Shown: positions 18,555 to 29,873, counted from the stretch's first letter. The stretch is DNA of 64,000 nt from Sphingomonas dokdonensis (GCF_002197685.1 NZ_NBBI01000004.1:248001-312000); one strand, 5' to 3'. Numbers and translations: made by a program. The notes: generated from the letters alone by a model not told the origin.

Positions 18555-18646
18555 ATTCCGTTGGGAAGGCGCCCACTAACGGGGCGCTTCGGGGATGGCA
18601 AGCGGCTTTTTTAGCCGCCTGCGCAATCCCTGGAAAATTCAGACGA

Positions 18647-18973
18647 TCAGTTGTTGTTGTCGTCGTCGTCGTTGGACGTTTCCACGCCCAGGTCGTCGTC
18701 CCCGCCCAGATCGACTTCGTCGTCTGCGCTGGGCTCCTCGTCCTCGTCCGCCACCAGGTCGGTATCGTCGTCACCGGCCAGATCGCTATCGGCGTTCTGC
18801 TTTTCGGACTTGTTCGATTCGAACGGCATCGGCTGCTTGGATTTCAGGATCGGCTCCGGCTCCCAGGCATAGCCGCATTCGATGCAGGTGACGGGATCGT
18901 CCTTCTGCAGGTCGTAAAAACGCGTCGCGCATTTCGGGCACGTCCGCTTCGTGCCCCATTCCGGCTTGATCAT
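18647..18973 (-). CDS. FYDLN-acid family zinc-ribbon protein (TIGR02300)
   Basis: 108 aa. Start MIKPEWGTKR chosen because the family begins there. Residues 8-45 form a zinc ribbon with CPKCATRFYDLQKDDPVTCIECGYAW (two CxxC pairs and the FYDL motif). The C-terminal half is a very acidic tail (DDDTDLVADEDEE and poly-Asp) ending in Asn. It is restricted to alphaproteobacteria and its function is unknown; acidic-tail zinc ribbons suggest a nucleic-acid or protein-binding role. Divergent from aroA with 100 bp between. Confidence 0.9.
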   Translation of the reverse strand: MIKPEWGTKRTCPKCATRFYDLQKDDPVTCIECGYAWEPEPILKSKQPMPFESNKSEKQNADSDLAGDDDTDLVADEDEEPSADDEVDLGGDDDLGVETSNDDDDNNN

Positions 18974-19073
18974 GCCGTTGTGTGCCTTTCGGAAAATTGA
19001 ATCATCGGGTGTGGCCCGTGAAGTGGCGCGCGCCTTGCCATAGTGCAACCCCACTGGCAAGGCGCCGCCCGCA

Positions 19074-20414
19074 ATGGCGCATCCCCTTCCCCGCTCCGTC
19101 ACGATCCATCCCGCAGCTCGGCTGCAGGGCCGCATCCGCGTGCCTGGCGACAAATCGATCAGCCATCGCGCGCTGATGCTGTCCGCCATCGCGATCGGCG
19201 AAAGCCGCATCGAGGGTCTGCTGGAGGGCGAGGATGTACTCGCGACTGCCGCCGCGATGCGCGCCATGGGCGCCACCATCTCGCGCGGCGACGATGCGAT
19301 CTGGCGCGTTCATGGTGTCGGCGTCGGTGGCCTGCTCCAGCCGGCAACGGCGCTCGACATGGGCAATTCCGGCACGTCGACGCGCCTCCTGATGGGCTTG
19401 GTTGCCAGCCATCCGATCACCGTCACCTTTACCGGTGACGCCTCGCTCTCCGGGCGCCCCATGAACCGCGTGATCGCGCCGCTCGGTCTGATGGGCGCGG
19501 ACATCACGGCATCGCCCGGCGGGCGCCTCCCGCTGATGGTGCGCGGCCTGTGCCCCGCGATCCCGATCACCTACACGCTCCCGGTCGCCTCGGCGCAGGT
19601 GAAGTCCGCGGTGCTGCTCGCCGGGCTCAACGCGCCCGGCATTACCCGTGTGGTCGAGCCGGTCGCGACGCGCGACCATTCCGAGCGTATGTTGGCCGGC
19701 TTCGGCGCGCAGCTTACCGTTGAGCAGAGCGAGACGGGTCGCGTGATTTCGATCGAGGGTGAAGCGAATCTGAAGCCGCAATCGATCACAGTGCCCGGCG
19801 ATCCGTCCTCCGCGGCCTTCTGGATGGTCGCCGCCACGATCGTGCCGGGCAGCGACGTGGTGATCGAGAATGTCGGGCTGAATGCAACGCGCGCCGGGCT
19901 GGTCACCGCCCTGCGGCTGATGGGCGCAGATATCGAGGAGCAGGACGCGCGCACCGTCGGCGGCGAGCCGGTGGCCGACCTTCGCGTGCGTCACGCAACG
20001 CTGCGCGGCATCGACGTGCCGCACGATCTGGCGCCTTCGATGATCGACGAATATCCCGCGCTGTTCGTCGCCGCGTCGTTCGCGCAAGGACGCACCATCG
20101 CGCGCGGTGCCGATGAACTGCGCGTCAAGGAGTCGGATCGCATTGCTGTCATGCTGGCAGCGCTGACCGCGAATGGCGTGTCGTGCGAGGAGCATGAGGA
20201 CGGGCTGACGATCACCGGCACCGGCGGCGAGCCGATCGCGGGCGGCGCGACGATCGCCTCCAACCTCGATCACCGTATCGCCATGAGCATGGTCGTTGCC
20301 GGTCTTCACGCACAAAAGGCAATCACCATCGACGATGCCAGCCCGATCGCGACCAGCTTCCCGAACTTCTTTGATCTGCTGCAAACGCTTGGAGGAGACG
20401 CCACATGGGGCTGA
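19074..20414 (+). CDS. aroA: 3-phosphoshikimate 1-carboxyvinyltransferase (EPSP synthase), class II-like
   Basis: 446 aa, sixth step of the shikimate pathway (shikimate-3-phosphate plus PEP). Conserved GDKSISHRALML, GNSGTSTRLLMG, PVASAQVKSAVLLAGLN, TRDHSERMLAGFGA, IDEYPALFVAASFA, ELRVKESDR and LDHRIAMS. The overall match to the CP4 (Agrobacterium) enzyme, for example ASAQVKSAVLLAGLN-PGIT and TRDH-E-ML-GFGA, places it with class II enzymes, which as a group tolerate glyphosate. Cytoplasmic. It overlaps the abhydrolase gene by 10 bp and is the first of aroA-abhydrolase-cmk. Confidence 0.95.
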   Translation: MAHPLPRSVTIHPAARLQGRIRVPGDKSISHRALMLSAIAIGESRIEGLLEGEDVLATAAAMRAMGATISRGDDAIWRVHGVGVGGLLQPATALDMGNSGTSTRLLMGLVASHPITVTFTGDASLSGRPMNRVIAPLGLMGADITASPGGRLPLMVRGLCPAIPITYTLPVASAQVKSAVLLAGLNAPGITRVVEPVATRDHSERMLAGFGAQLTVEQSETGRVISIEGEANLKPQSITVPGDPSSAAFWMVAATIVPGSDVVIENVGLNATRAGLVTALRLMGADIEEQDARTVGGEPVADLRVRHATLRGIDVPHDLAPSMIDEYPALFVAASFAQGRTIARGADELRVKESDRIAVMLAALTANGVSCEEHEDGLTITGTGGEPIAGGATIASNLDHRIAMSMVVAGLHAQKAITIDDASPIATSFPNFFDLLQTLGGDATWG

Positions 20415-21379
20415 TCGATCGCCGCGCGCTCCTTGCCGGCGCCGGCGCAAGCCTGCTCGCCGCGCCCGCCATCGCGCGCACCTTGCCGCGCCCCACCCGC
20501 GAGCTGATGGTGCCGGTCGAGGGCGGCCGCGTCTACGTCCGCGTCAACGGCAACCTTGCCGCGCAGCGCGCGCCGATCGTGATGATCCACGGCGGCCCCG
20601 GCGGCACGCACGCCGGCTTCCTCGAGGCGCTTCCCCTCGCCGACGAGCGCGCGGTGATCCTCTACGATCAGCTCGACACCGGCCGCTCCGACCGGCCGAA
20701 CGATCCCGCGAACTGGCGCGTCTCGCGCTTCGTTGACGAGCTGGAGGCGATCCGCACCGCGCTTCGCGTGCCCCGATGGCATGTGCTGGGCGCGAGCTGG
20801 GGCGGCACGGTCGCGCTGGAATATGGCGCGCGCCGCCCCGCCGCGCTGGCCGGGCTCGCGCTCGCCAGCCCACTGGTATCGACGCGCAGCTGGCTGGCCG
20901 ATGCCTCAGCGCTGATCCAGGACCTGCCGCCCGCGATCCGCGCCGAGTTGCAGCGCTGCGGCGCGCTCACCATGGCGCAGCCGCCCGCTGCCTGCGACGC
21001 GCCCACCAAGGCGTTCTACGCCGCCTTCAACCGCCGACTGCCCGCCGCGCCCGACGTTGCGGCCTATAGTCGCGGCGTCACCGGCAACCGCGACATGTAC
21101 CAGGCGATGTGGGGCGCGAGCGAGTTCGTCTCCACCGGCACGCTGAAGGGTTATGATGGCGAACCGTTGCTCGCCAAGTTGGAAGGAAAGCGTACCTTGT
21201 TCCTGTGTGGCCAATATGACGAGGCACGCCCCGTCACCACCGGCGCCTTTGCCGCGCGCGTGCCCGGCGCCGAGTTCGCCGTGATCCCGGGCGCCGCGCA
21301 TGGCCTGTTCAACGATCGCGCCGCCGAGACGATCGGCGTGCTGCGCGGCTGGCTCGCGCGGCAGGATGCGCTGGCATGA
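20405..21379 (+). CDS. Exported alpha/beta hydrolase, proline iminopeptidase-like
   Basis: 324 aa. The N-terminus DRRALLAGAGASLLAAPAIA looks like a Tat signal (twin Arg then a hydrophobic stretch ending AxA), so it is probably periplasmic. Oxyanion motif HGGPGGTHAGF, DQLDTGRSDRP, nucleophile elbow GASWGG, acid in QYDEARP, and His in GAAHGLFN complete the triad. The S33-like arrangement suggests an aminopeptidase or ester hydrolase; the substrate is not known. It lies inside the aroA-cmk operon with overlaps of 10 and 4 bp, an unusual position for an exported hydrolase. Confidence 0.85.
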   Translation: MGLIDRRALLAGAGASLLAAPAIARTLPRPTRELMVPVEGGRVYVRVNGNLAAQRAPIVMIHGGPGGTHAGFLEALPLADERAVILYDQLDTGRSDRPNDPANWRVSRFVDELEAIRTALRVPRWHVLGASWGGTVALEYGARRPAALAGLALASPLVSTRSWLADASALIQDLPPAIRAELQRCGALTMAQPPAACDAPTKAFYAAFNRRLPAAPDVAAYSRGVTGNRDMYQAMWGASEFVSTGTLKGYDGEPLLAKLEGKRTLFLCGQYDEARPVTTGAFAARVPGAEFAVIPGAAHGLFNDRAAETIGVLRGWLARQDALA

Positions 21380-22002
21380 TCATTGCCGTCGACGGACCCG
21401 CCGCCTCGGGCAAGGGCACGATCTCCAAGGCGCTGGCAAAGCATTACCATCTGCCGCATCTCGACACTGGCCTCCTCTATCGCGCGGTTGCCCATACCGT
21501 GCAGCGGCTGGAACTCGATCCGACGCGCGAGGCCGATGCCGTCGCCGCCTGCGATTTCGACGAACTCACCCTCGCCGATCCGGCCTTGCGCGATGACGAG
21601 ATCGGCAAGCTCGCCTCCGTCGTCTCGGCGCACCCGCTGGTGCGCGCCGCATTGCTCCAGCGCCAGAAGCGCTTCGCCAATCAGGAGGGCGGCGCGGTGC
21701 TCGACGGGCGAGACATCGGCACGGTGATCGCGCCGGCGGCCGACGCCAAGCTCTTTGTCCGCGCGACGCCCACCATCCGCGCCCGCCGCCGTCATGCCGA
21801 GTTGCAGGCACGCGGCGCCCCTACCACCTTTGACCAGGTGCTCGCCGATATTCGCGCGCGCGATCAGCGCGACAGTTCGCGCTCCACCGCCCCGCTCGTG
21901 CCGGCCCCCGACGCGGCACTGCTCGACACCAGCTTTCTTTCGATCGAGGCATCGGTGGAAAAGGCGATCGCTCTGGTCGAGGCGCGGCGCCACAAGAGTT
22001 GA
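21376..22002 (+). CDS. cmk: Cytidylate kinase
   Basis: 208 aa; phosphorylates CMP and dCMP. P-loop AVDGPAASGKGTISKALA, then HLDTGLLYRAVA, GGAVLDGRDIGTVI and the lid region RARRRHAEL, with RDQRDSSRSTAPL. The ATG overlaps the abhydrolase stop (ATGA). The aroA-cmk-rpsA order is common in alphaproteobacteria and supports the call. A 257-bp gap without a convincing gene separates it from rpsA. Confidence 0.95.
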   Translation: MIIAVDGPAASGKGTISKALAKHYHLPHLDTGLLYRAVAHTVQRLELDPTREADAVAACDFDELTLADPALRDDEIGKLASVVSAHPLVRAALLQRQKRFANQEGGAVLDGRDIGTVIAPAADAKLFVRATPTIRARRRHAELQARGAPTTFDQVLADIRARDQRDSSRSTAPLVPAPDAALLDTSFLSIEASVEKAIALVEARRHKS

Positions 22003-22259
22003 CGCGGGCGCGCCGGCGCTGTTCACCTTGCTCGCGGCGGCACTTTGCAGTATGGCGCGCCGTCCGGCGGGCTGGAGCTCGCGGCGGCATGGTGCAGGGA
22101 GACAGCTCTCTTGCGCCCTTTTCGCGTAACCGCGTCAGTGCCACCGCGCCCCAATTCGCCTGATGCTGCCCCGGCATACGGCCGGTGCGGCGGTGATGGC
22201 CAAGACCAGCGGAACCAACCGCTTGGCCGGAAACGAACTGATTAGGACAACCCTTTTAT

Positions 22260-23969
<1,710 letters not shown>

Positions 23970-23999
23970 CAATCGCAGGCCGTTCTTGAGCGGCCTGGC

Positions 24000-24038
24000 G
24001 GGGTTGGGAGGCAAGCGTCTCCCAACCCCATTTTTTTT
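24000..24038 (+). terminator. Rho-independent terminator of rpsA
   Basis: An 11-bp perfect stem GGGGTTGGGAG / CTCCCAACCCC with an 8-base loop, followed by A and eight T residues, 31 bases after the rpsA stop. It separates the rpsA and ihfB transcripts. Confidence 0.95.
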
Positions 24039-24156
24039 AATCTGATGCATCCACGGTCCGGTAATTACGTAACGGACCTATTCCCGACAAACTTTACCTG
24101 TATTAAGGCGAATTGGTGCCACACTGGACGTGCGTGGCAGATCAAGGGCGGGGCAA

Positions 24157-24435
24157 ATGATCCGATCGGAACTGGTTCAGCACCTGACGGAGACCAATCC
24201 TGGTCTGTCAGCACGCGAGGTGGAGGAAATCGTCTCCACCTTCTTCGACGAGATCGTGCGCCGGCTGGCGGAGAACGGCCGCGTCGAACTGCGCGGTTTC
24301 GGTGCGTTCTCGACTCGGGCGCGCGATGCACGCACCGGGCGCAATCCGCGTACCGGGGAAGTGGTGGATGTCACCGCCAAGCGCGTCCCTTATTTCAAGC
24401 CGGGTAAGGAAATGCGCCAGCGTTTAAACGTCTGA
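24157..24435 (+). CDS. ihfB: Integration host factor subunit beta
   Basis: 92 aa DNA-bending protein of the HU/IHF family. Start [10 protein letters not shown] with gggcgggg just upstream; the open frame's longer form has no similarity. Signature [22 protein letters not shown] and the beta-arm proline in the GRNPRTGE turn are present, and the C-terminal [15 protein letters not shown] is typical. It pairs with IhfA encoded elsewhere. The rpsA-ihfB neighbourhood is conserved in proteobacteria, which favours IHF-beta over HU. Confidence 0.95.
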   Translation: MIRSELVQHLTETNPGLSAREVEEIVSTFFDEIVRRLAENGRVELRGFGAFSTRARDARTGRNPRTGEVVDVTAKRVPYFKPGKEMRQRLNV

Positions 24436-24482
24436 GTGCTTGACGGCGGCGCCTCAGTGCCGCTTTTCAGCGGCTGTGATGC

Positions 24483-24569
24483 GCGGACGTGGCGGAACCG
24501 GTAGACGCCGGAGACTTAAAATCTTCTGCCCGTATGGGCGTGCGGGTTCGAGTCCCGCCGTCCGCACCA
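24483..24569 (+). tRNA. tRNA-Leu (anticodon TAA)
   Basis: 87 nt class II tRNA with a long variable arm (TGCCCGTATGGGCG) and encoded CCA. Acceptor GCGGACG / CGTCCGC. Anticodon arm GGAGA-CTTAAAA-TCTTC gives TAA. The 3' end is only 2 bp from the next ATG. Confidence 0.97.
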
Positions 24570-24571
24570 TC

Positions 24572-26011
24572 ATGCTTGGGCTCGCGCTTGGCGCTGCCTC
24601 TTGCGAGCGCCGCCCCGATGTCGGCGCCGTGATCGCCAGCGCGCCCGGCACCAAGCCTGCGCTGCTGCGCGCGCCGCTGGCCGATGCCGATCTCGCAAGC
24701 CGCCTGTTGACCGACAGCGTTGCGCAGGGCCTCGTGCAATTCGACGCCGCCGGCCAGATCGTGCCCGGCGTCGCGGAACGCTGGATCGTCACCGACGAGG
24801 GGCGCACCTATATCTTCCGCCTGCGCGACATGACGTGGGCGGATGGGCGGCCGATGCGTGCCGCGGAGGTGGTTGCGATCCTCCGCCGGCGGCTCCAGCG
24901 CCGCGCCAACAATCCCCTCGCGCCCTATCTCACCGCGCTGGACACGATCGTCGAGATGACGCCCGAGGTGATCCAGATCGAACTCACCCGCCCCCGCCCC
25001 GATCTGTTGAAGCTCTTCGCCCAGCCTGAAATGGCGATCGTCCATCCCACGCGCCGGATCGGCACCGGTCCGATGCGGGTGGTGGGCGAGATCGGCGCCG
25101 TCACCCGCCTGCGCCCGATCCCCGATCCCAATCGCGCGGCGGACGAACAGACCGAGCCCGAGCCGGAAGACGACGTGCTGCTGATCGCCGAGCGCCCGGC
25201 CGCCGGGATCGCGCGCTTTGCCCGTCGCCGCTCCGATCTCTTCACCGGCGGCACCGTGGGGGAATTCCCCTTGCTGACGGCAGCCGGCATTGCCCCCGCA
25301 GACATTCGACTCGATCCTGCCGCGGGCTTTTTCGGCCTGGCAGTGATCCGGCGTGATGGCTTCCTTGGATCGTCAGAAAACCGCGCCGCCATCGCGATGA
25401 CGATCGATCGTCCGGCAATGGCCCGCAGCTTCACCGCCGATTGGCAAGTGGCGGAGAGCCTGCTGCCTGCGGCACTCGATTCGTCCAGCCCGCCCGCCGC
25501 GGCGGCATGGCAGGCGGTCGCTGCGGCGGACCGACAGGGACTGGCACGTGCGCGGGTCCAGGCGTGGCGTACCGCCGGAAATCCGGCACCCGAGCTACGC
25601 CTCGCCCTTCCCGCCAATGCCGGGGGAACGCTGCTTTGGGCGCGGCTAGCGGCGGACCTCTACGCGATCGGCGTCCGCCCCGTGCGGGTTGCGCCTGATG
25701 CGGAGGACGCGGACCTGCGTCTGCTTGATGCCGTGGCGCCGTTCGACAGCGGCCGCTGGTATCTCGATCAGGCCTGCCACCCGTGCGGAGAAGCAGCCAG
25801 CCAAGCGATCGAGGCCGCCCGTCTCGCCCCCAGCTTGGCGGAACGCTCGCGTGCGATCGCGGCGGCGGATCGGTTGCTGGCAGAGGATGTCGCATTCATT
25901 CCCCTCGCCCACCCGTTGCGCTGGTCTTTGGTGGCACAGCGCCTGCGCACCTGGCAGGCGAACGATCGCGCGTGGCACCCGTTGAACGGGGTGCGCCGCA
26001 ACCCCAATTGA
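24572..26011 (+). CDS. ABC transporter substrate-binding protein, family 5 (oligopeptide/nickel type)
   Basis: 479 aa. SBP_bac_5 features: LLTDSVAQGLVQFDAAGQIVPGVAERW, then FRLRDMTWADGRPMRAAEVV, and the C-terminal PFDSGRWYLDQACHPCGEAA. The only start outside the tRNA is ATG 24572, two bases after the CCA end. It yields a very short signal (MLGLALGAASC) with a poor lipobox and no basic n-region, so either the 5' end is eroded or the start lies inside the tRNA. There is no room for a separate Shine-Dalgarno outside the tRNA. No permease genes are adjacent, so it is an orphan. Confidence 0.75.
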   Translation: MLGLALGAASCERRPDVGAVIASAPGTKPALLRAPLADADLASRLLTDSVAQGLVQFDAAGQIVPGVAERWIVTDEGRTYIFRLRDMTWADGRPMRAAEVVAILRRRLQRRANNPLAPYLTALDTIVEMTPEVIQIELTRPRPDLLKLFAQPEMAIVHPTRRIGTGPMRVVGEIGAVTRLRPIPDPNRAADEQTEPEPEDDVLLIAERPAAGIARFARRRSDLFTGGTVGEFPLLTAAGIAPADIRLDPAAGFFGLAVIRRDGFLGSSENRAAIAMTIDRPAMARSFTADWQVAESLLPAALDSSSPPAAAAWQAVAAADRQGLARARVQAWRTAGNPAPELRLALPANAGGTLLWARLAADLYAIGVRPVRVAPDAEDADLRLLDAVAPFDSGRWYLDQACHPCGEAASQAIEAARLAPSLAERSRAIAAADRLLAEDVAFIPLAHPLRWSLVAQRLRTWQANDRAWHPLNGVRRNPN

Positions 26012-26016
26012 CGGTC

Positions 26017-26439
26017 ATGACAAACGCCGGTCCCCCGCCCGCTTCCGCGTTCATGACCAACCTGCCGCTGAGGCGTGATCCCGCATCGATCCGCCTTCGT
26101 GTGGAAGCGATGGAGCGATTGCTCGAGGGCGCCTTTATCGTGCCGGGGATCAACCGACGTGTCGGGCTGGATGTGCTTCTCGGCTTCGTTCCGGTGATCG
26201 GCGATACCGTCGCGGCCGCGCTGGGCGCTTACATCGTCTGGGAAGCGCGCAATCTCGGCATGAACAAGCTGCAGCTCGCGCGCATGGGCTCGCGCGTCGG
26301 CTTCGATTTCGCGATCGGCCTGGTGCCGTTCATCGGTGACGCCGCGGATTTCTTCTACCGGTCAAACACGCGCAACCTGAAGACGATCAAGCGTCACCTC
26401 GATCGGCATCACCCCGCGGGCGTCGTTATCGACCGGTAG
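26017..26439 (+). CDS. DUF4112 domain protein
   Basis: 140 aa. Two related hydrophobic hairpins with the repeated core VGLDVLLGFVPVIGDTV and VGFDFAIGLVPFIGDAADFF, each G-[LV]-VP-IGD, then NTRNLKTIKRHLDRH, which is the DUF4112 signature. Probably a small inner-membrane protein of unknown role. It follows the solute-binding protein by 5 bp on the same strand, so it is probably co-transcribed. An alternative start at ATG 26053 is possible. Confidence 0.85.
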   Translation: MTNAGPPPASAFMTNLPLRRDPASIRLRVEAMERLLEGAFIVPGINRRVGLDVLLGFVPVIGDTVAAALGAYIVWEARNLGMNKLQLARMGSRVGFDFAIGLVPFIGDAADFFYRSNTRNLKTIKRHLDRHHPAGVVIDR

Positions 26440-26460
26440 GCGCAGCGCCGCGATGCGGGT

Positions 26461-27567
26461 TCATGCCTCGGCGGCGCGGGGCTGCGGCTGGTGCAGCACC
26501 CCGCCCGTTGTCGACGCCGGCACGCCGGTGGTGCCCGGGAACGAGATCGGCAGGCCCTTCAGCGTTCGCACCGCCATATAGGCAAAGCCTTCCGCCTCGG
26601 TCGCATCACCATTCCAGCCCAGCGCCTCGGCCGGCTCGGGCGACAGGCCAACCTTTTCCGAAATCATCCGCAGCAGCGTCGGATTGTGCCGACCGCCACC
26701 CGCCACCAACAGCCGTCGTGGCCGTTCGGGCAGCAGCAGAAACGCCTCCGCGATCGTCGCCGCGGTAAAGGCGGTCAGCGTCGCGGCGCCGTCCGCTGCG
26801 CTCAGTCCGCGCGCCGGCTGGATGGTGAAGTCGTTTCGATCGAGCGACTTGGGCGCAGGTTGTGCGAAGAACGGATGGTCCAGCATCGCGCACAGCACCG
26901 CCTCGTCCACCCGTCCCGATGCGGCGAGCGCACCGCCCGCATCGAACCGAGCCCCGGTCTCCCCTTCCACCCAGCTGTCGATCAATCCGTTCGCCGGGCC
27001 GGTGTCGAAGGCCACCAGCGCACCATCGCTGCCGATCCAGGTAACGTTGGCCACACCGCCGAGGTTCAGCACCGCGATCGGGCGCGGCAGATCCGCAGTC
27101 AGCGCGGCATGATAGACCGGCAGTAGCGGCGCCCCCTGGCCCCCGGCCGCGACGTCCGCGCTCCGCAAGTCGGAAACGGTCGCAATGCCGGTGGCATCGG
27201 CCAGCGCCTGCCCGTTGCCGATCTGCCACGTCCAGCCACGATCGGGGCGATGCGCCACCGTCTGGCCGTGAAAACCGATAACGTCGATTTCATGCGGCCG
27301 CAGGCCGGCGTCGCGCAGCAGCTTCTGCACCGCCAGGACATGCGTCCGGGTGATCAGATCGGCCGCTGCCATCACCTCCGGATTGGCGCGCGGCCGCTCG
27401 AAGGTGAGCGCCAGCGCCGTTGCCTCGGCAAGCTGCGCCCGCGCCGCGTCCGAATATGATTCGCCGCGGAACGCCACCGCACGGGTCGATCGCTCCCCAT
27501 CGGTTTCGATCAGCGCCGCATCGACGCCGTCGAGCGACGTGCCGGACATCAGCCCGATCGCCAGCAT
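26461..27567 (-). CDS. anmK: Anhydro-N-acetylmuramic acid kinase
   Basis: 368 aa ASKHA-fold kinase that converts 1,6-anhydro-MurNAc to MurNAc-6-phosphate in cell-wall recycling. Start at [19 protein letters not shown], the family N-terminus; a much longer frame upstream is spurious. Further signatures: [50 protein letters not shown] and [10 protein letters not shown]. Cytoplasmic. It is convergent with the DUF4112 gene and divergent from rimO with about 118 bp between. Confidence 0.95.
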   Translation of the reverse strand: MLAIGLMSGTSLDGVDAALIETDGERSTRAVAFRGESYSDAARAQLAEATALALTFERPRANPEVMAAADLITRTHVLAVQKLLRDAGLRPHEIDVIGFHGQTVAHRPDRGWTWQIGNGQALADATGIATVSDLRSADVAAGGQGAPLLPVYHAALTADLPRPIAVLNLGGVANVTWIGSDGALVAFDTGPANGLIDSWVEGETGARFDAGGALAASGRVDEAVLCAMLDHPFFAQPAPKSLDRNDFTIQPARGLSAADGAATLTAFTAATIAEAFLLLPERPRRLLVAGGGRHNPTLLRMISEKVGLSPEPAEALGWNGDATEAEGFAYMAVRTLKGLPISFPGTTGVPASTTGGVLHQPQPRAAEA

Positions 27568-27685
27568 AAGCACACCCCCAACATCACACGCGCCCCCCGG
27601 CGCGGCGCCACCGGGTAGCGCAAGTCGATTGATTAAGCGAGCATATGGCAAAACGGCCCGTCGCGCATTATGTGCGCGGCCACTC

Positions 27686-29020
27686 ATGGCAACGCGTCTT
27701 CCCTCACCGCCCCGCGTGGGCATGGTGTCGCTCGGCTGTCCCAAGAACCTGGTCGACAGCGAACGCATCCTCACCCAGCTGCGCGCAGACGGCTATCACA
27801 TGTCCCCCGATTACGCCGGGGCTGACGTGGTGCTGGTCAATACCTGCGGCTTTCTCGATTCCGCCAAGGAGGAAAGCCTGGAGGCGATCGGCGAGGCGAT
27901 CGCGGAGAACGGCCGCGTGATCGTCACCGGCTGCATGGGCAAGGAGGCCGATGTGATCCGCGCGCGCTTCCCCAACGTCCTCGCGATCACCGGCGCGCAC
28001 GAATACGAACAGGTGGTGGAGGCGGTGCACGAGGCCGCACCGGCGAACCTGTCGCCGTATATCGACCTGGTCCCCGACGCCGGGCTGAAGCTGACGCCGC
28101 GGCATTACAGCTATCTGAAGATTTCCGAAGGCTGCAACCACCGCTGCTCCTTCTGCATCATTCCTTCGCTGCGCGGCGATCTTGCCAGCCGGCGCCCCGA
28201 CGCGATCCTGCGCGAGGCGGAAAAGCTGGTGGCGGCGGGCACGCGCGAGTTGCTGGTCATCAGCCAGGACACGTCAGCCTATGGCCTCGACCTGCGCCAC
28301 GCCGCCTACCCTCTGAAGGGTGGAGGTGAGGTACGTGCGCACATGACCGATCTCGCCCGCGAGCTTGGCCGCATCGCGCCCTGGGTGCGCCTGCATTACG
28401 TTTATCCCTATCCGCACGTAGATCAGGTGATCCCGTTGATGGCGGAAGGGCTGGTCCTGCCGTACCTCGACATCCCGTTCCAGCATGCCGCACCAAACGT
28501 GCTGCGTGCGATGAAGCGCCCGGCGAACGACGCCAAGGTGCTGGCCCGGCTGCGCGGCTGGCGCGAGATCTGCCCGGACATCGCGATCCGCTCGACCTTC
28601 GTGGTGGGCTTCCCTGGCGAGACAGAGGCGGACTTCGAGTATCTGCTCGAATGGCTTGACGAGGCGCAGCTCGACCGTGTCGGTGCGTTCCGTTTCGAGC
28701 CGGTGGAAGGCGCCAGCGCCAACGCCCTGCCCAATCCGGTGCCCGAAGAGGTTAAGGAAGAGCGCTACGCCCGCATCATGGTGAAGACCGCCGCGATCAG
28801 CGCCGCCAAGCTGCAGGCGAAGATCGGGCGCACGTTCGACGTCATCATCGACGCGGTCGGCGATGAGGGCGCTACGGGCCGCTCCTATGCCGATGCGCCG
28901 GAGATCGACGGCGAAGTCCATCTGCGCGATGCCGGACACCTCGCGGAGGGCGACATCGTGCGCGTCGCGATTGAGGACGCCGATGAACACGACCTCTTCG
29001 GCGTACCCCTCGCCGATTGA
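27686..29020 (+). CDS. rimO: Ribosomal protein S12 methylthiotransferase
   Basis: 444 aa radical-SAM enzyme that methylthiolates Asp of ribosomal protein S12. N-terminal UPF0004 cluster Cys in SLGCPKN, NTCGF and TGCMGK; radical SAM motif [14 protein letters not shown] (CxxxCxxC); [42 protein letters not shown]; then a C-terminal TRAM domain. Start ATG 27686 (MATRLPSPP); an upstream open frame is antisense to anmK. Followed by a hairpin terminator. Confidence 0.95.
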   Translation: MATRLPSPPRVGMVSLGCPKNLVDSERILTQLRADGYHMSPDYAGADVVLVNTCGFLDSAKEESLEAIGEAIAENGRVIVTGCMGKEADVIRARFPNVLAITGAHEYEQVVEAVHEAAPANLSPYIDLVPDAGLKLTPRHYSYLKISEGCNHRCSFCIIPSLRGDLASRRPDAILREAEKLVAAGTRELLVISQDTSAYGLDLRHAAYPLKGGGEVRAHMTDLARELGRIAPWVRLHYVYPYPHVDQVIPLMAEGLVLPYLDIPFQHAAPNVLRAMKRPANDAKVLARLRGWREICPDIAIRSTFVVGFPGETEADFEYLLEWLDEAQLDRVGAFRFEPVEGASANALPNPVPEEVKEERYARIMVKTAAISAAKLQAKIGRTFDVIIDAVGDEGATGRSYADAPEIDGEVHLRDAGHLAEGDIVRVAIEDADEHDLFGVPLAD

Positions 29021-29026
29021 GCCGCA

Positions 29027-29058
29027 AGGGGCGGCGCCGCGCCGCCCCTCGCCCTTTT
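29027..29058 (+). terminator. Rho-independent terminator of rimO
   Basis: A 9-bp stem AGGGGCGGC / GCCGCCCCT with a 5-base loop, 7 bases after the stop, followed by cgcccTTTT. The short T run makes it moderate in strength. Confidence 0.75.
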
Positions 29059-29187
29059 GCGCTCGTGCCGAGCTTGTCGAAGCTCATGCCGCAACTGACA
29101 GCAAACATGGTGCGCGCGCGCCGACAAGCGCAGGGCGAACCGGGCTCCTTGCGCCCGCTTTTCATCTCGATGGAAGACTGTCGCGAG

Positions 29188-29264
29188 TGGTAGCGGAGGA
29201 GGGACTTGAACCCCCGACCCCAGGATTATGATTCCCGTGCTCTAACCAGCTGAGCTACTCCGCC
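29188..29264 (-). tRNA. tRNA-Met (anticodon CAT, elongator)
   Basis: 77 nt with encoded CCA. Anticodon arm CGGGA-ATCATAA-TCCTG gives CAT. The D arm GCTCAGCTGGTTAGAGC and the absence of three G-C pairs in the anticodon stem argue against an initiator. The terminal acceptor pair is G-U (GGCGGAG / CTCCGCT). A lysidine-modified tRNA-Ile2 is the alternative, less likely. Confidence 0.9.
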
Positions 29265-29327
29265 GCACCTTCGTGAAGGGCAAGTACCGCTCGCGAGGCG
29301 CGGGCTATAGCAGGGGTTTCGAGGGCG

Positions 29328-29873
29328 TCAAGCGGCGAACATGTGCCGCGACAATTGTTCCCACGGACCGCCGCGATACCACCATGCCGCCAGCCCCGCG
29401 ATCCGCAGCGGCCGTGGCTGGTATTCGGCGGACAGCGCCGCCAAAAGCGCCTTGGCTGCGGCTGGCTCCACCTTGTTCTGCACGGTGACGTGCGCACGCC
29501 AGCCGGCCTGATCCTGCGGCGTCAGCAGGCCCGCAAAGGCATCAGCGATATCACCGCGGATCGCCGCCAGCCCCGGGCTGTCAATGCGATAGGCGACACC
29601 GCGCCCGAGCGAGAAGGGCGCGGCGAGCCTCGCATCTGGCGGGCGCACGCCCTGCGTCTCCGCCTTCAGCCGCTGGCGCACCTCCGCCGCCGCGCTGGGC
29701 GGCAGGTGGTGGAACATGGTGAGGTGCGCCGCCAGATGGTTGCGCTCTGGCGGGAAGTGCGCCTGCCGCAGCGCATCGAACCAGGCCTGATCCTCGCGCC
29801 CGAACAGCGCGGTGACGATGATCGGCGCCGCTAGGGTACCCAAGGAGGCAAGTTCGGGCGTGGCGGCGCTCAA
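29328..29873 (-). CDS. 2H phosphoesterase / 2'-5' RNA ligase-like protein
   Basis: 181 aa with the two HxT motifs of the 2H superfamily, AAHLTMFHH and RAHVTVQNK, about 90 residues apart. No ATG fits; the best start is a TTG at 29873 that overlaps the kup TGA, with GGGGAG 11 bases upstream inside kup, giving [18 protein letters not shown] second TTG at 29843 is possible. Members hydrolyse or ligate 2',3'-cyclic phosphate ends; the substrate is unknown. It is translationally coupled to kup. Confidence 0.8.
   Translation of the reverse strand: MSAATPELASLGTLAAPIIVTALFGREDQAWFDALRQAHFPPERNHLAAHLTMFHHLPPSAAAEVRQRLKAETQGVRPPDARLAAPFSLGRGVAYRIDSPGLAAIRGDIADAFAGLLTPQDQAGWRAHVTVQNKVEPAAAKALLAALSAEYQPRPLRIAGLAAWWYRGGPWEQLSRHMFAA

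Noticed and set aside
18600..18620. gcggcttttttagccgc hairpin after the FYDLN gene as a terminator
   Set aside because: The stem is only 6 bp and the T run sits in the loop; on the minus strand no U-tract follows.
22003..22259. Short open frame of about 25 codons upstream of rpsA as a leader peptide
   Set aside because: No Shine-Dalgarno, no conserved feature and no attenuator-like hairpins.
24483..24569. tRNA-Leu as an integration (att) site of a genomic island
   Set aside because: No integrase gene and no duplicate of the tRNA 3' end were seen downstream within the window.
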